A DNA stretch of 64,000 nucleotides, taken from assembly GCA_003971905.1 (NCBI GenBank), contig RSEE01000002.1, positions 930,001 to 994,000 on the forward strand. Reading direction: 5' to 3'. The position numbers were made by a program, and so were the translations under genes. This DNA is from Moniliella sp. 'wahieum' (lineage: Eukaryota; Basidiomycota; Moniliellomycetes; Moniliellales; Moniliellaceae). The stretch's first letter is position 1, and the number at the start of each line of letters is the position of its first letter. Below are positions 21,619 through 33,097 of this stretch, in pieces. The notes below the pieces were generated by a model that was not told the DNA's origin, made no database searches, and was given only the letters and a program-made list of their open reading frames with translations.

Positions 21619-24450
21619 TTAGAAGTGACGCTGGAGAGGCCGGATGATCTGGCCCATCCTCGTCTGTACCTTGGGCATGTTGAGACGCATCGTCTGCGAT
21701 TGGTGTTCCACTCCCTGCCCAGGCTGTGTTGCGCGCCACCTCGTACTGCTGCTTGTTGGTGTAGGGGAAGGGCAAGTCGTTGACGGTGTACTTGGCCGCA
21801 CTCCGGTTATCCGCGCCGTCGTCAATGATCACATGGCGCAGCTTGGCATCCTTCCGAGCCGCTGCTTTGGCCGCTGCTACGGCCTCGCGGGCTTGGCGCT
21901 TAGCCTCCTTACGCTTCAGCGATGCCGCCGTGGCCTTGACGCCCTTACCACCCCACTCGCCCCACCCGGGCGCCTCGTCGTCCCACCCATCTCCCTTGAC
22001 CGCCGAGGCCGCCGCCACCAGGTCTGCCTTTTCACTCTCAAAGTTCGCCGCCACATCCTCCCCGGCAAAGGCTTCGGCAGGATTGCCGCTTGCTCACCAC
22101 GACGATCTTCCTCCTCGTCCTCGGAGCCGGCTTCGGAATCGGAACCACTCCCATCATCCGAGCCCAAAAGCGCAGCTTGGGCATGGGCGTCCAGCTTGAT
22201 CGCAGACTCTTTGCCCTTCTTGCTTTTTGTATCTGCCTTGCTCACCTTGCTCGCTTTGGAGTCCTTGGAGTCCAGCGGAGTAAACCAACCATCGTCATCG
22301 CCCGCCTCACCCTGAGGCGCAGCAGACAACCAACTGCTGTTACTCTTGTCCTTCCCAGGCCCGGGCTTGGTGCTTTGGGTGCGCAGAGCTGCGGCAACAG
22401 CCAAGTCGGCCGCATCGAGATTCGTCGTTGCCACAGCAGATTTCCCGGCCTGGGTCTTCCCTTGTTTGGCTTGGGGCGCCGCAACAACTGAAGGAGCTGC
22501 ATCCGCTTGTCCCTTAGGACGTACGGGTAGGGAGTCTTGTGGCTTGGCCGTTCCGTACATTGCACGCCCGCCATTTTTCGAGAGACGGAGCACGTTGGGG
22601 TTCTCCTCCTCCACCTCGGATTCGTCCGAGTCATCCCGCTCAAGCTGCTTGCGTGCAGCTTGCAAGTCCTCCTGAGCCGCTTGCACATGGCGAGCACGCG
22701 CATTGCGCATAAATGCCATGTCCATAATGGCCGACTTGTTGCCAGGTCCAGTAGCTGCCTGGGCCGAGGTCGCTGCCGCTTCCTCTGCCAGACTTCGCTC
22801 AGCAGAAAGGAGTTCATCAAAGGCACGGTCGTTGCCGCCACCTTGTTCGTCGTCTTCAAAGTCTTCGTCATCACTCGACTCATCTCCGCCTGCCACCTTG
22901 GCGCGCAGTTCGGCAGCGCGTTGAAGTTGATCGGCAAGAGCACGCCGCGTTCCCTCGTCCAGGTCGCGTCGGCGCAATTGCTGCTTGGCCCATTTGCCGT
23001 GTTTTTGTGCTTTAGAGTCGCGCGCTCCAGCGCACGGTCCCGCTCAGCCTTCAGACGATCATCGTCCGACCCAGCCTCATGATCGATCGATCGGGATCAA
23101 CGACGGTAAACCCATCTGCGCGCCGGGCGCTGCTTCAAGGCGAGCCAGCTCCGCCAAGTCAGCAGATTGCTGAGCTTGCTTCTCTTTTCCTTGCGTTGTT
23201 GCTTGCGGAAAGCCTTGGACTTGATTTTAGCAGCGTTTAGCTTTCTCTTCGGAGCGGAACATGAGGTGACGCATACGCATGAGTTCCACATGGCGCCTCT
23301 TGACCTCTTCGGGGTCAAGCTTGGCCAAAGCAAGTGCTTCTTTTTCGCCTTGCGCCTCCTCTCCCACACCAGCCGCAGCCAAAAGGGCCTCCATGTCGGC
23401 CTCTGGCCCACTCGGCTTCTCCTGCTTCCGAGGGGCTGTCAGACTCTTGACAGAGGTGGAAGGCACAGGCTGGGATTGAAGGGGAAACATGAGGGTCTCC
23501 GCGTCGCGGATCTTGTTCATTGTTGGCTGCCAGCCGTGGGCATCAGACTTGGCAACTTCATAGGCTGCTTCGCGATCCAATCGTTCTTGATGCACTGTCT
23601 GGAGTGGGGCAGCCAAGGTTCCTGTTCCTTTGGCCGAAGCAAGACCCCCTGTCGACTTATGAGACGTGAGCTGCTCCAACTTCTGCGCATTCTTGCGCAC
23701 GCCCGCCAGAGCCGTATTGTCCTCCACGCCAGCCAGTAAATCTTGCAGGCTAACGGCCGTTGAACCTTCCATCTCAGGCGCAGGCGCTTCCTCCTTCCTC
23801 CTTTTGGTAGGACGCTCCCTTCCTTTTGTTTGTTTGCCATTTCGTCCACTTGCCGAGCAAACTCGTCAACAGCACCATCTTCATCATCATCAGATTGGGA
23901 TGCATCATCTTCATCGTCCTCGTCCGAACCGGCCGACAGGTCCTGTTGTTTCCCATCGTCCGAGCCACCCGCACCATCAAAGAGGGCATCAATGTCCATC
24001 AAGTCGTCTTCGTCATAGTCGGTAAATTCGCCATCATCCGCATCCGACTCGGATTCCTGGTCGCGCTTGCGCTTAGAACCACTGGCGGAGGCTTGGGGCG
24101 CTTGGAGCCATGGGACTTGCTCGCGCGGAACTGCCAGCCATCAAAGGCTTCCTCATCCCGACGCAAAGGCGTCATCCGAATCAATCTCCTCGTCATTCCC
24201 ATCAAACTCCAGCTTGACTCATCATACCCCTGATCGGATCCGTCCGAGCCGGCATCGTCGTCCGAGTCGCTGGGCTGGAACGCTTCGGCGCGGAGGCAGC
24301 CTTGCCCTTGCGACCTTGCGCCTCGACATCAGCCACAGCAGCATCGTACACATCCGCCACTGTGCGCGGATCGTCCTCCGACTTGGACCGGGCGCTTGCG
24401 CTCACGGCGCGCGCCCCCCTTCGTTGCGCGGATGAGGTGCGACGAGCCAT
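21619..24450 (-). CDS. UTP14: U3 snoRNP component Utp14
   Basis: Utp14 is a nucleolar SSU-processome protein that activates the helicase Dhr1 during 18S rRNA maturation. The start MARRTSSAQRRG is at 24450. The N-terminal third is strongly acidic (DEDDEDDASQSDDDED). The middle has NKIRDAETLMFP, then KRRHVELMRMRHLMFRSE followed one frame over by IKSKAFRKQQRKEK, the family's conserved basic block. Later come MDMAFMRNARARHVQAAQ and PFPYTNKQQYEVAR, and near the end LGREWNT and KMGQ-like residues before the stop at 21619. The span (about 940 codons) fits the family. At least five single-base frame breaks occur (near 24,250, 23,800, 23,230, 22,070 and 21,720). Each is bridged by conserved sequence in the next frame, so the gene is probably intact in the cell. 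Confidence 0.88.
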
Positions 24451-25469
24451 CGGGTGGCTCACGTTGGTTGGTTGATGGTGTGGGCGGTGGGGAGTGGGAC
24501 GGCAAGCGTCAGAACCCTCCAATCAAAAAATTTGGCCTGGTCCCGTTGCACCGATCAACGATCGGCTGGAGGTTCTCAATTGATCGGTGATGATGATCGG
24601 TGATTCTAGTGATTGGTCAGAATCTCAACAAGCCCATTGCTGCTTTTGAATGTTTTTGTTTTCAAGCCAGGTTCATAGGTGCATGCGACGTTCAACGTTC
24701 AGGCTGTACATAGGAAAGACAAGGTGCCGACTCAGGGCGAGCGCTGAGCCGGTGGCGAAAGACGGGCAACCCCCCCCCCACCTTCGAAATCGTTACTGAG
24801 CTACGATGATGTCGAACCGGCTCGGTTGGACGAACGTTCAATCACCGAAGAGAGGCGGCAAGTGGTCCATCTCGCCCTCAAACCCATACCCAAGAGATAG
24901 GAAGCTGCCAGGCTTCCGTTGTGGGTCGATGTGGAACAGGTTTCCTCAACAAGATGGACATGGGGAGGCGCAGGAACGGAGGCGATGAAGTACGAATCGA
25001 AGAGCCTCTCTGTCTTACCATGGGTAGTGACTAGTGGGGATACTGAGAGTGACTAGTGACTCCGGGCTGTGAGATCACGGCGACTCATAAAGAGGGAAAC
25101 GCCTCTCACAGACCGTTTCTCCTGTGCCCCAATGAACGTTTCGCCTTCGCATCGCATCATGCATCACAGTAGATGAAAAGGGATGGGGTTCTAGCAAGTT
25201 CCATGATACAATGATTAATTACCCTATCCCTTCCCTTCCATATCATTCCACTATAGCCACGCTCCCGACGATCAATCAAGTCGGGGGTGCAGGGACGCAG
25301 GAACGTACCTGAGAGTATTGAGCCTGGTTCAACCTTTCTCTGGCCCAGTCCGCCCAAGGCAAAACAGAATGCTCGTCTACCGGTCAGTATACAGAGGAGG
25401 CGTCAGAACCCCGAGCCCGGCCTGCTCGCGTGCGTCTGTCGCCTGCCCAGTTCACCACACTTCCTAGGT
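24451..25469. other. Intergenic, heptad words, no certain gene
   Basis: TGATCGG and TGATGATGATC words occur at 24580-24610, ACGTTCAACGTTCA near 24690, and CTAG with TGA at 25030-25060. A CAG|GTACGT donor-like site on the minus strand near 25310 has no clear exon attached. Confidence 0.4.
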
Positions 25470-26218
25470 GTCCAGTGCGCTGGTCTCGCTCGCCTCGCCC
25501 GTCCCGCCCACGAAGGCAGTTGGCTCTTCCACCGAGAACATGTACCACGGCATGATGGGAAAGCATCATCGCAAGGCGCGTGTCAAGTTTTCGATAAGTA
25601 CGTTCTGCCATCCCGTTCTCCCTCTCGCACCACGATCAAGCCATACCAGGCCGTACCAGCTCAGCGCGCCTTCCGCCTCCGTGCTCTTTCCCAGACACGA
25701 GGGTGGGCGGGACGACGGACTTGGGTGCGTCCATCACGGGCCGTTGTACCTTCTGTCCTCCTGCTCCTTCCCGCCGAACGATGATGATACGAATAGCAGA
25801 CGAGGATACGAACGAGAACGAGAGCAAGGCTGGCTACATGCAGCAGCCCGCCCATCCGCTTGCCCGCCCCCAATACGACCGAATACGAGAAAGACGCAGG
25901 ATGGGTGGAAAGTATCGACATCGAGGAAACAAACACGCGAAACGTCACCGTTCTCACACACGGGACTTGGGACTTGGAGCACATCATTGCCGTTTTCACC
26001 GCGAGAATCGATCAAGGACGAGAGAGGAGATTAGTGGAGGGACAGGGGGTAGAACGGAGAGGGGAAGGGGGAGAAGAGGGGGAGAGGAGAGGACAGGAGA
26101 GAGAGGAGAGGACAGGACAGGACAGGGGAGGGAGGGGAGGGGGCAAGAGAGAGAAAAGGATGATAAGGGCTAACAGGTTGAAAGAGACGATCAAAATGTG
26201 TTGGGAGAAAGGTTAAGG
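25470..26218 (+). CDS. Possible unknown gene
   Basis: A segment at 25470-25598 has the look of an exon: it is preceded by a TTCCTAG acceptor, reads ALVSLASPVPPTKAVGSS then NMYHGMMGKHHRKARVKFS, and ends at a GTACGT donor. Downstream frames give candidate exons (for example GWVESIDIEETNTRNVTVLT near 25,905-25,965), but I cannot link them confidently and recognise no family. The right end passes into purine-rich sequence. It may be two unrelated fragments or not a gene. Confidence 0.25.
26015..26215 (+). repeat. Polypurine (GA-rich) tract
   Basis: About 200 bases are almost all G and A on the plus strand, built of GAGAGG and GGACA units. It lies 3' of the minus-strand SR-protein gene. Such tracts can form triplex structures; none is shown here. 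Confidence 0.8.
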
Positions 26219-26399
26219 GAGGGGGTAGGTCTTTTGGCTAGAGCAAGGGAAAAGAGACAAAAAGCCTTGATTTTGTTCTGCAGCATGAGATACGAGAGCA
26301 GAAGTAGCCGAGAAGGCGCGACCACAGCGATAGAGAAGAAAAAAAGGGGAAGCACGGGAGGAGGAGCGGCCGCGCTCGGACACGCCATCCCACTCCTCC

Positions 26400-27509
26400 T
26401 TACGCATCTTCCATCGCCGCCTCCTCCACATCCGAACCAGCACGCAAGGGTGTACGTGGCTGCGGCACCACCGGGACCGGCGGCGAACGGTCGTACCGAT
26501 CCTCTTCCGCGCGATCTTCGTCGTACCGACGATCTTCCTCCTCACGAGCCCCGTCCTCGTCGTACCGGCGATCCTCACGGCGCGGGGAGCGCTCCCGAGA
26601 ACGACGCTCTTCACGACGATCGTCGGTACGGCGAGGCGAGCGCTCCGAGAACGGCGTTCGTCGCGCTCGTCGTCGCCGGGGCTGCGCGCCCGATCCGCAC
26701 GGCGGTCGTCACCGCGAGACCGCGGTCGTCCCGAGGGCTGCGCGGACGATACCGATCCTCGCGACGGCGGTCGCCGTACCGGTCGCGCCGGTCCGACTGG
26801 CGCGGAGGGGGGCGATCGTACCCGCCACGGTCGTACCCACGGTCGTAGCCACGGTCGTAACGATCGTACCCCCGTCCCCCACCGCGGGAACGGTCCTCAC
26901 GCTCGTAGTGCGACGGGGGCGGGGGCGCCTCGACCGGGTCCGCACGCAAACGACGCCGCGGTAGTCCGATCCGTCAATGGCGCGAACCGCGGCCTCCATC
27001 TCGTCACGGAAGTTGTACTCGAGGATACCTTCGTCGTCCCGAGCCGGGTCAACGTCGGCAAACACAACCGTTCCATGGGGCCGGCCCAAGTCCTTGATCG
27101 TCTGCCACGACATGCCCGGCGGGAGGCGGGAGAGAAGCACGCGGAACTGGGCGCGGCGCAGCGGAGCGCGGTCGTTGCGCTCGCGGCGCGGCGGCGGGCC
27201 CCACGCGTCGTCCCGGCCGGGGGGACCGTAGGAATCGGTGGGCGGGCCGCGGGGGGCGCGGGCATTGCGCGGGTTGGGCTTGGCGGGCTCGAGAACCAGA
27301 CGGTCGCCCTTCAACTCGTGGCCGCTGAGGGCTTCCATGGCGGCAGCTGCCTCGGCGGGCGAGTCGAGTTCGACAAAGCCAAAGGCGCCCATGAGACGGA
27401 GGTCAACAATGCGGCCATAGGGCTTGAAGGGCCTCGAGGTCGTCGGTGCGCACATCGGGGCTGATGTGGCCGAGTAGAGGCGGGGGGAGCTGGAAGGCGG
27501 CGGGGGCAT
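26400..27509 (-). CDS. SR-type splicing factor with two RRMs
   Basis: RRM1 contains LGHISPDVRTDDLEAL, then PYGRIVDLRLMGAFGFVEL (RNP1-like) and GDRLVLEPAK. RRM2 has FRVLLSRLPPGMSWQTIKDL, with SWQTIKDL corresponding to the SWQDLKD signature of SRSF1-type pseudo-RRMs. The tail is rich in RGYDRGYDRG and RS/RE dipeptides and ends GSDVEEAAMEDA-stop at 26400. Order and motifs match SRSF1 and fission-yeast Srp2, which act in splice-site choice and mRNA export. The start MPPPPSSSPRLY is at 27509. Single missing bases in RRM1 (after RLY, and before FKPYG) and at least two in the RS tail require frame changes. It is divergent from the RBM26-like gene. Confidence 0.85.
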
Positions 27510-27884
27510 GGGGGCAAGGGTGGGTGGGGGTGAGTGGGGGTGGGGGGGGATGGAAGAAGGGGGCCGGGGCGGCTGCTGCTTCCTGAGCATGCCACCGCTG
27601 ATCGATGATCGATGATCCCGGCCTCGGCCAGACCAGGCTGACGTCAGCCGCAGCTGGAGCGCTCTCCCCCCGACTGCAGAATCTGTGGTTTGGAGCGCTG
27701 CGCTTCAGAGCCTCAGGCCGCAGACTCGGACACGGCCGCCGGCGGAAGCTGGTCCATTCCGCCCGCGCCCTGCGGTGGCAGCAGGCGAGGTGCCCCGGCG
27801 GAACGGCGCATTCCGCCCTCGACCCGGCTGGAGAGGTGTGCGAGCGAGGGCTGGGACAGTGCTGATGATTTTTCGTCGCCCGGC
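27510..27884. promoter_or_regulatory. Bidirectional promoter with TGA+TCGA heptads
   Basis: This 375-base region separates the starts of two RNA-binding-protein genes. At 27599-27615 it carries TGA+TCGA, TGA+TCGA, TGA in exact seven-base register, and TGACGTCAG (a CRE-like site) near 27640. The same heptad type is seen near other promoters here. Confidence 0.5.
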
Positions 27885-29924
27885 ATGGATGCGTTGCCCA
27901 TCGAAGCTGTCGCCCCCGTCCTCGACCCATCGATCGTCTTGGCCCGCTCCACCATGCCCCCTCCCCCGACGAGGCTACGTTCAAGCCCTGGCTCGCCGCC
28001 GCCCTCGCGCCCATCAGCGACGCCGATCCCGACGTGCTGGCGGACTATGTCCTTGCCCTCATCCGTCCCGGCGACCCACGCAGCAGCACCATCACTGCCC
28101 TTACCGACCAGCTCACCGAGTTTCTCGGCGACGCCACCCCAGGCTTTGCCACGCTCGTTGCCGATGCACTCGAGAAGCCTACCCACTTACCTGCACCGAC
28201 CGCTGTGCCTCCTCGTCCGTCCCACGCCATCCCATCACTCGATTCGGAGGAGCGGATCAAGCGAAGCGCCCTCTCCCCCGGCGCGGAACCGGCGTCGAAA
28301 TCAGGGGCCGGTAGGCCCGGCGCATGCGCCGCGTCGCTCCGATCGCGCACCTGGCGCTGGTGGAACAAGGAGATTGTACCTGTGCCCAACCCGCTTTTGC
28401 CTCTGGCCACCTGGAGCTTCCTCCCGCAGCCAAGGCCGCGCTTGCCGCCGAGCCCAATGGGCAACCCGTACGAAGGCAAGTTGCCCCCCAACTTGTGTCG
28501 CGATTACCATGTGCGTGGTGCATGTGGGCGCGGGGTGGGGTGCAAGTTCTCCCATGCGCCACTGGACGTACCGACGTTGCTAGGGAATTTACCGGCGGCG
28601 GGGGGGCGATCGCACGAGCCGCGAGAGCGGGATCGGTTTGGCCGTCCCCTGCGAGGCAGTCAGGCCGCTTGGCCAGCTGGGCAAGATGGTTCAGGGCAGG
28701 TGGCGTATGGTTTCTCCCCGGGCGAGGGGGGAGGGTACTCCCAATCTATGGAGTCTTCTTCTGCAGGGCCCTTTGGTCCAACCCCTCCGTCAGCACCGAC
28801 AGCGCGAGTATGGCGCAGTGCACACGCGCCGGGGCCTGGACGGGCTGCTACCAGTTTGGTTGTCCAAGGGATCCCCCTGCCTCCGCATCGGAAGAGCAGG
28901 TGCGGGCTCACTTTGCCCAATTTGGCCCGCTGGCCGAAGTCTCTGTTGACCCGTTGGCACGTCGGGCGTGGTTAAGTTTACCACAGCCGAGCACGCACGC
29001 AATGCCAAAATGATCCCTCGGTTCTCTTTGGCGACCGCTTTGTCAAGGTATTTTTCCAGCGCGACCGGCCCGAGTGGAGCCAGGGTCAGGGACAAGGTCC
29101 GGGGCATGAGGTCCTGGGTACGGGGGTACCGGACCCGGAGCTCATGGCCAGGGCAATGGGCAAGGGCAGGAGTTGGGGCAGCAAGAAGGTCAAGCTGATG
29201 CTCATCACAATTCCGTGGCTGCGTCACGCCCCCCTCGTCCATCAGCCCCCCCTAGACCGCCGCGCTTGACACCTGCCGACGTCAAGATGCTCTGGCGGAT
29301 GCCCGGGCGAAACAGGCGCGGTGGAAGCGCAGCTCGAGATGCAAAAATCCTTGCTGGAACAGTTGCCCGCGCCGGGCGATACGACGGGGGACCGAAGTGC
29401 CACCTTAACTCAGCTGCGCAAGTTGGGACTCGAAATTAAGCAAAACACCAGGCGAGCCATGGAGGCTGCCGAAAAGGCGACGAAGGCCCAAGCCGATCTC
29501 GCTGCTGCTCCGCCCGAACCACCTCGGAGCAAACCGTTCCGTGCTTCCTACCGCCCCGGCGGCGGGCACTTGGATTTGCGTCCGACCACGATGCGGGTCA
29601 GTCTGCCGCCAGGCACAGCGACCGAGGAAGGAACGGAAGCGCAGCTGGTCAAACACTTTGAGTCTTTTGGCCCACTCGTCTCGGTACCCCTGACAAGGGT
29701 GGCTGGGCCATCCAGTGGGCTAATCGACACGAAGGGGACAAGGCGTTTGGAGTGGCGGTAACGTACCTGGGATTGGACAGGTGCAGATGCGCTGGGCGCC
29801 CGCGGCCAATGCTTCGGCCGTGTTTACTGCCTCGGCTCCCGCGCAGACTACCGATCCGCCCAGCGAGCCTGTGGCGGAAGTGGAGGCTGATTCTCTCAAT
29901 GCGGACGACCTGTACGCTGTGTGA
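27885..29924 (+). CDS. RBM26/27-like protein (PWI-like, CCCH finger, RRMs)
   Basis: Residues following the second Met form the PWI-like N-domain of RBM26/27: FKPWLAAALAPISDADPDVL, then ADYVLALIRPGD. A CCCH finger follows: LCRDYHVRGACGRGVGC, KFSH. Next come an RRM (SLVVQGIPLP, then EEQVRAHFAQFGPLAEVSV), a coiled helix (QMQKSLLEQLPAP-like), and a C-terminal RRM (LDLRPTTMRVSLPPGT, VKHFESFG), ending ADSLNADDLYAV-stop at 29924. This is the order in human RBM26/27 and fission-yeast Rmn1, which act in the nuclear RNA-exosome adaptor (PAXT/MTREC) pathway. The starts at 27885 and 27954 are in frame with each other. A base is missing in the C run just after MPPPP, and several later frame changes occur. 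Confidence 0.82.
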
Positions 29925-30020
29925 TGTGCTATTTTTTGCCAATTCAACGCTGGCTCCTGCTTGGTCACTTGTCTGTATATGGAGCAGATGGGGGTGCCGA
30001 CATGGTGTGTAGTTTTTTGA

Positions 30021-30039
30021 GGGGGGCGGGGGGGGGGGG
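30021..30039 (+). repeat. Interrupted G run
   Basis: G6, C, G12 on the plus strand between the convergent RBM26-like and eIF5A genes. Another G-rich run lies at 30131-30144. Confidence 0.9.
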
Positions 30040-30216
30040 TAGTGACGAGAAAACTACGAGTCAAATACGCCGACTCCTATGTACGTAGGTGGGATGGAAG
30101 AGACCAATTGATGCGGAGGGGAGGTGAGGGGGAGGGGGGGGGGTTCATGGTGAATACATGCCATACCCGACAGCTATCGGGATCCGACGCAAAGAACGTC
30201 GAGAGGAAGAGGGTCG

Positions 30217-30789
30217 TTACTTGCCCTGGGGCGCCTCCTTGAACGCCAGGGCCGACTCCTCGCCCATGGCCGAGACAATGGTGACCATCAGATCCTTGCC
30301 ATCATCAAAGTCGGCCTGAATCTGGTCGCCGAGCTCGCCGTCGGGCACACGGACATCGTCCTTCGAGTCCCCGTCGGCCGTGAGGAGGTTGAGGAAACCA
30401 TCATCAATGTTGACCAGCTGGTACTCGGTACGCGACACATTGGGCACTTCCATGTTGTGGGTAGAAGGCGAGATGTCCTCCAGCTTCTTGCCCGTAAAGA
30501 TGTCGATAGCAACCAGGTGCACCTTGGCATGTCCATGCTTGCCCGTCTTGGACGTCGACATGTCCACAATCTTGCACGGACGGCCCTTGATGACCACGTG
30601 CCCGTTCTTGCGCAGCGCCGAGCACTGCATGGGGAACGTGAGCGACGCGCCGGCATTGGCCGACTCAAACTCGACGTTGTGCTTCTCGTCGTCAGCCTGG
30701 CCATGGGAGAGGCGCGGGAGAGGGGGTGGTTAGCAAGCGGGGGACTGGAGGGGAGTGTGGCGCAGGCAGGGCAGCGGCTGGCGTACCAT
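30217..30789 (-). CDS. TIF5A: Translation factor eIF5A
   Basis: eIF5A helps ribosomes form peptide bonds at difficult sites and in termination, and carries hypusine. Exon 1 is the ATG alone (30789-30787). A 90 bp intron (30697-30786, GTACGC donor, GGCCAG acceptor) follows, and exon 2 begins [20 protein letters not shown] and runs to GK-stop at 30217. The product is 160 residues, the normal size. The hypusination loop [20 protein letters not shown] is fully conserved, with the modified Lys in KTGKHG. The S1-like C-terminal domain is complete ([15 protein letters not shown]). No frame breaks. The gene is divergent from the PRPP synthetase gene about 1.1 kb away. The gene symbol is the yeast-style generic. 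Confidence 0.96.
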
Positions 30790-31041
30790 CGCGGGCAAGG
30801 TGGTGGAGGGGAGGGGCGTCGGGGGCGTCGGGCGGTGGTTGGATGGGATGGGGCTGGGACTCGTGTGGTGGCCTGCGCCGCTCCCGCCCGCACCGCCGCT
30901 GCTGGTGGATGATTGGTCGATGATGGAGATGCATGATGCGGGGCGGGTGGGAGCCTGGGCGCCGGGAGAGCAGGGCGCCAGTGTGCCCCCCGCATGCAGC
31001 TCTCGCCACAGCTTGCGCACCAGCGCTGTGCCACAGCTCCT

Positions 31042-31080
31042 GGGGGCTGTGAGCTGTGAGCTGTGAGCTGAGCGCTGAGC
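31042..31080. repeat. Heptad array upstream of eIF5A
   Basis: TGTGAGC repeats three times in seven-base steps (TGA+GCTG units) and runs into AGCGCTGAGC, a GCGC-centred unit. It lies about 250 bases upstream of the eIF5A start. Confidence 0.85.
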
Positions 31081-31250
31081 ATGCAAGGAGGGTGGCCCAA
31101 CCGCAGAGAGTAGCTCCGCACCGGCCCAGCGCTCCCCTGCGCTCCCCCACACGCCTAACCCTGCCAACGTCCAGCCCTTGCCAGCCTGGGCTAACCGGCT
31201 GCCGGTATCCCGGCCAGTCCCCCGGGTCGCAGCCACGTGGAGGGGATTTT

Positions 31251-31288
31251 GGATGGATGGATGGATGGATGGATGGATGGATGGATGG
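31251..31288 (+). repeat. GGAT tetranucleotide microsatellite
   Basis: About nine to ten perfect GGAT units in the divergent promoter region between eIF5A and PRPP synthetase. Likely polymorphic in length. Confidence 0.95.
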
Positions 31289-31897
31289 TCGAGGCGGGGC
31301 AGAGGGGATGACGTCACCCTCGCGCATGGTCGATGATGTCGACGGTGGATGGGATGACGGGGACCGGTGAGCGGTGACCGGTGAGCTCGATGACGTTTTC
31401 CGACGTTGAGGCCCAGGCTGGGGAGCACGAGCGGGTCGCACAAGGCCGCACCCGCTGGGTGGAGCAGCCACGCCACACGCGATGGCTCGATCGCATTTGG
31501 ATGGACCGGCTCGAAAGCAGAATACGAAGACCAAAGCGACACCTACGCGTTGGCCATCGATCGTATCCGCGTGCCCCCCCGTCGCCAAAAAGCTAGTAAC
31601 CAGCTGGCCCAACCTGACGCTCAGGCCGGAGCCTCAGGGCACTCCCTGAGTACTGCCAGAGCCTCAGTACCGAATATAGCCCCAGTGGACGCAATCTCGA
31701 CGGAACAATGTTCACGATGGATGATTCTGGATTAGGACCCCTCTATCTGGCTAGCATCCTGCCTCCCCAGCCAGCCGCCAGCCACAACAGCCATCGGTCG
31801 CAGGCACTAGGCTTGGGCTTGTCCCGACCCCCCCACACCTTCATCCCCGGCACGACCGTCCGCCCCACCATCGCCTTCTGCCTCTCCCTCCTGCACC

Positions 31898-33097
31898 ATG
31901 GAACATGGCTCTGGCGCCATCAAGCTTTTGCCGGCTCCTCCCACCCCGAGCTGGCGCACCAGATTGCAAAGCGGTATGTTGTGCTGCCCTTTTTGTTTGG
32001 GCTCTGTGGCTGCCCCGTGCTCCCCACCCCCAGAAGGTCCCATCAGCCGAAGGATCCGCTCGCTACTGACACCGTATACTGTGCTCTTTTTTTCTTTGCT
32101 CCCCCTCCCCCACTCTCTCCAGGCTCGGTTTGCGCCTAGGCAATGCCCTTGTGGCCCGGAACGAGGCTGGGGAGAGCGTAATACGGATTGAAGAGAGTGT
32201 ACGCGACCACGATGTGTACATTCTCAATACCTCCTGTTGCACCCCCACCACCCACCCAACCGGGAGTGGCAACCACTTTTTGTCGCCCAACACGTCCTTG
32301 ATGGAACGCTGATCCTGATCCAAGCGTGCAAGGATGCCTCGGCCAAGCGCGTGACAGCGGTCCTGCCGCACTTTTACTATGCGCGGCAAGACAAGAAGGA
32401 CAAGTCGGTGCGCCCATCACGGCCAAGCTCGTGGCCAACATGTTGGAAAAAAGCTGGGTGCGACCATGTGATTACGATGGACCTGCATGCGTCGCAGATT
32501 CAAGGCTTTTTGATGTGCCCGTGGACAATCTCTATGCCGAGCCGGCCACGTTGCAATACATTCGCGAAATGCTCGACTTGGACGAGGTGGGGGTGATTGT
32601 CTCGCCCGACGCGGCGGGGCGAAGCGGGCCACGCGATTGCGGACCGGTTGCATGGATTTTTTGCCTTGTTCCACAAAGAACGCCAACGCGCCAACGAAGT
32701 GTCGCGCATGGTCCTCGTAGGCGACGTACGGGGCAAAGTAGCGGTAGTCGTGGATGATATGGCCGATACGTGTGGCACGTTGGACCAAGCCGCTCGCAAC
32801 TTGACCCAACACGGTGCTAAACGCGTCTTGGCCCTCGTCACCCATGGTATCTTGTCCTCGCGGCGCTCGAACGCATCCGTGACTCAACCCTGGAATCGCT
32901 CGTGGTAACCAATACGCTACCCCCAGGCACGAAACAAGGCGCTGTGTCCAAGTTGGAGGAGATTGATATTTCCCATGTGTGGCCGAGACGATTCGCCGGG
33001 CGCATCATGGCGAGTCGATTAGGTGCTGTTCACCAAGGTTCCCTATGATACACGGCACGTACCGTTCCGAGGCGCGCACGCAGAGGCAGGCACGTGA
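31898..33097 (+). CDS. PRS: Ribose-phosphate pyrophosphokinase (PRPP synthetase), frame broken
   Basis: The enzyme makes PRPP for purine, pyrimidine, His and Trp synthesis. After [10 protein letters not shown] the frame shifts in a T run to [16 protein letters not shown] 149 bp intron (31974-32122) then leads to [19 protein letters not shown]. Conserved blocks follow in changing frames: [62 protein letters not shown], and the PRPP loop [19 protein letters not shown]. The end is [13 protein letters not shown] and then the stop near 33097. At least eight single-base shifts occur in about 900 coding bases, mostly in homopolymers. Conservation between shifts is too good for an old pseudogene. An anomalous stretch of about 15 codons near 32,240-32,300 (after LNTSC) could be an insertion or mis-assembly. 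PRS paralogue unknown. Confidence 0.85.

Noticed and set aside
30692-31612. Long minus-strand open frames upstream of eIF5A
   Set aside because: They run through the GGAT microsatellite and heptad words, have no conserved residues, and overlap the eIF5A first intron.
31898-33097. Programmed frameshifting as the explanation of the PRPP synthetase frame changes
   Set aside because: Shifts are of both signs, occur at unlike sites without a common slippery motif, and also appear in many other genes. Sequence error is simpler.
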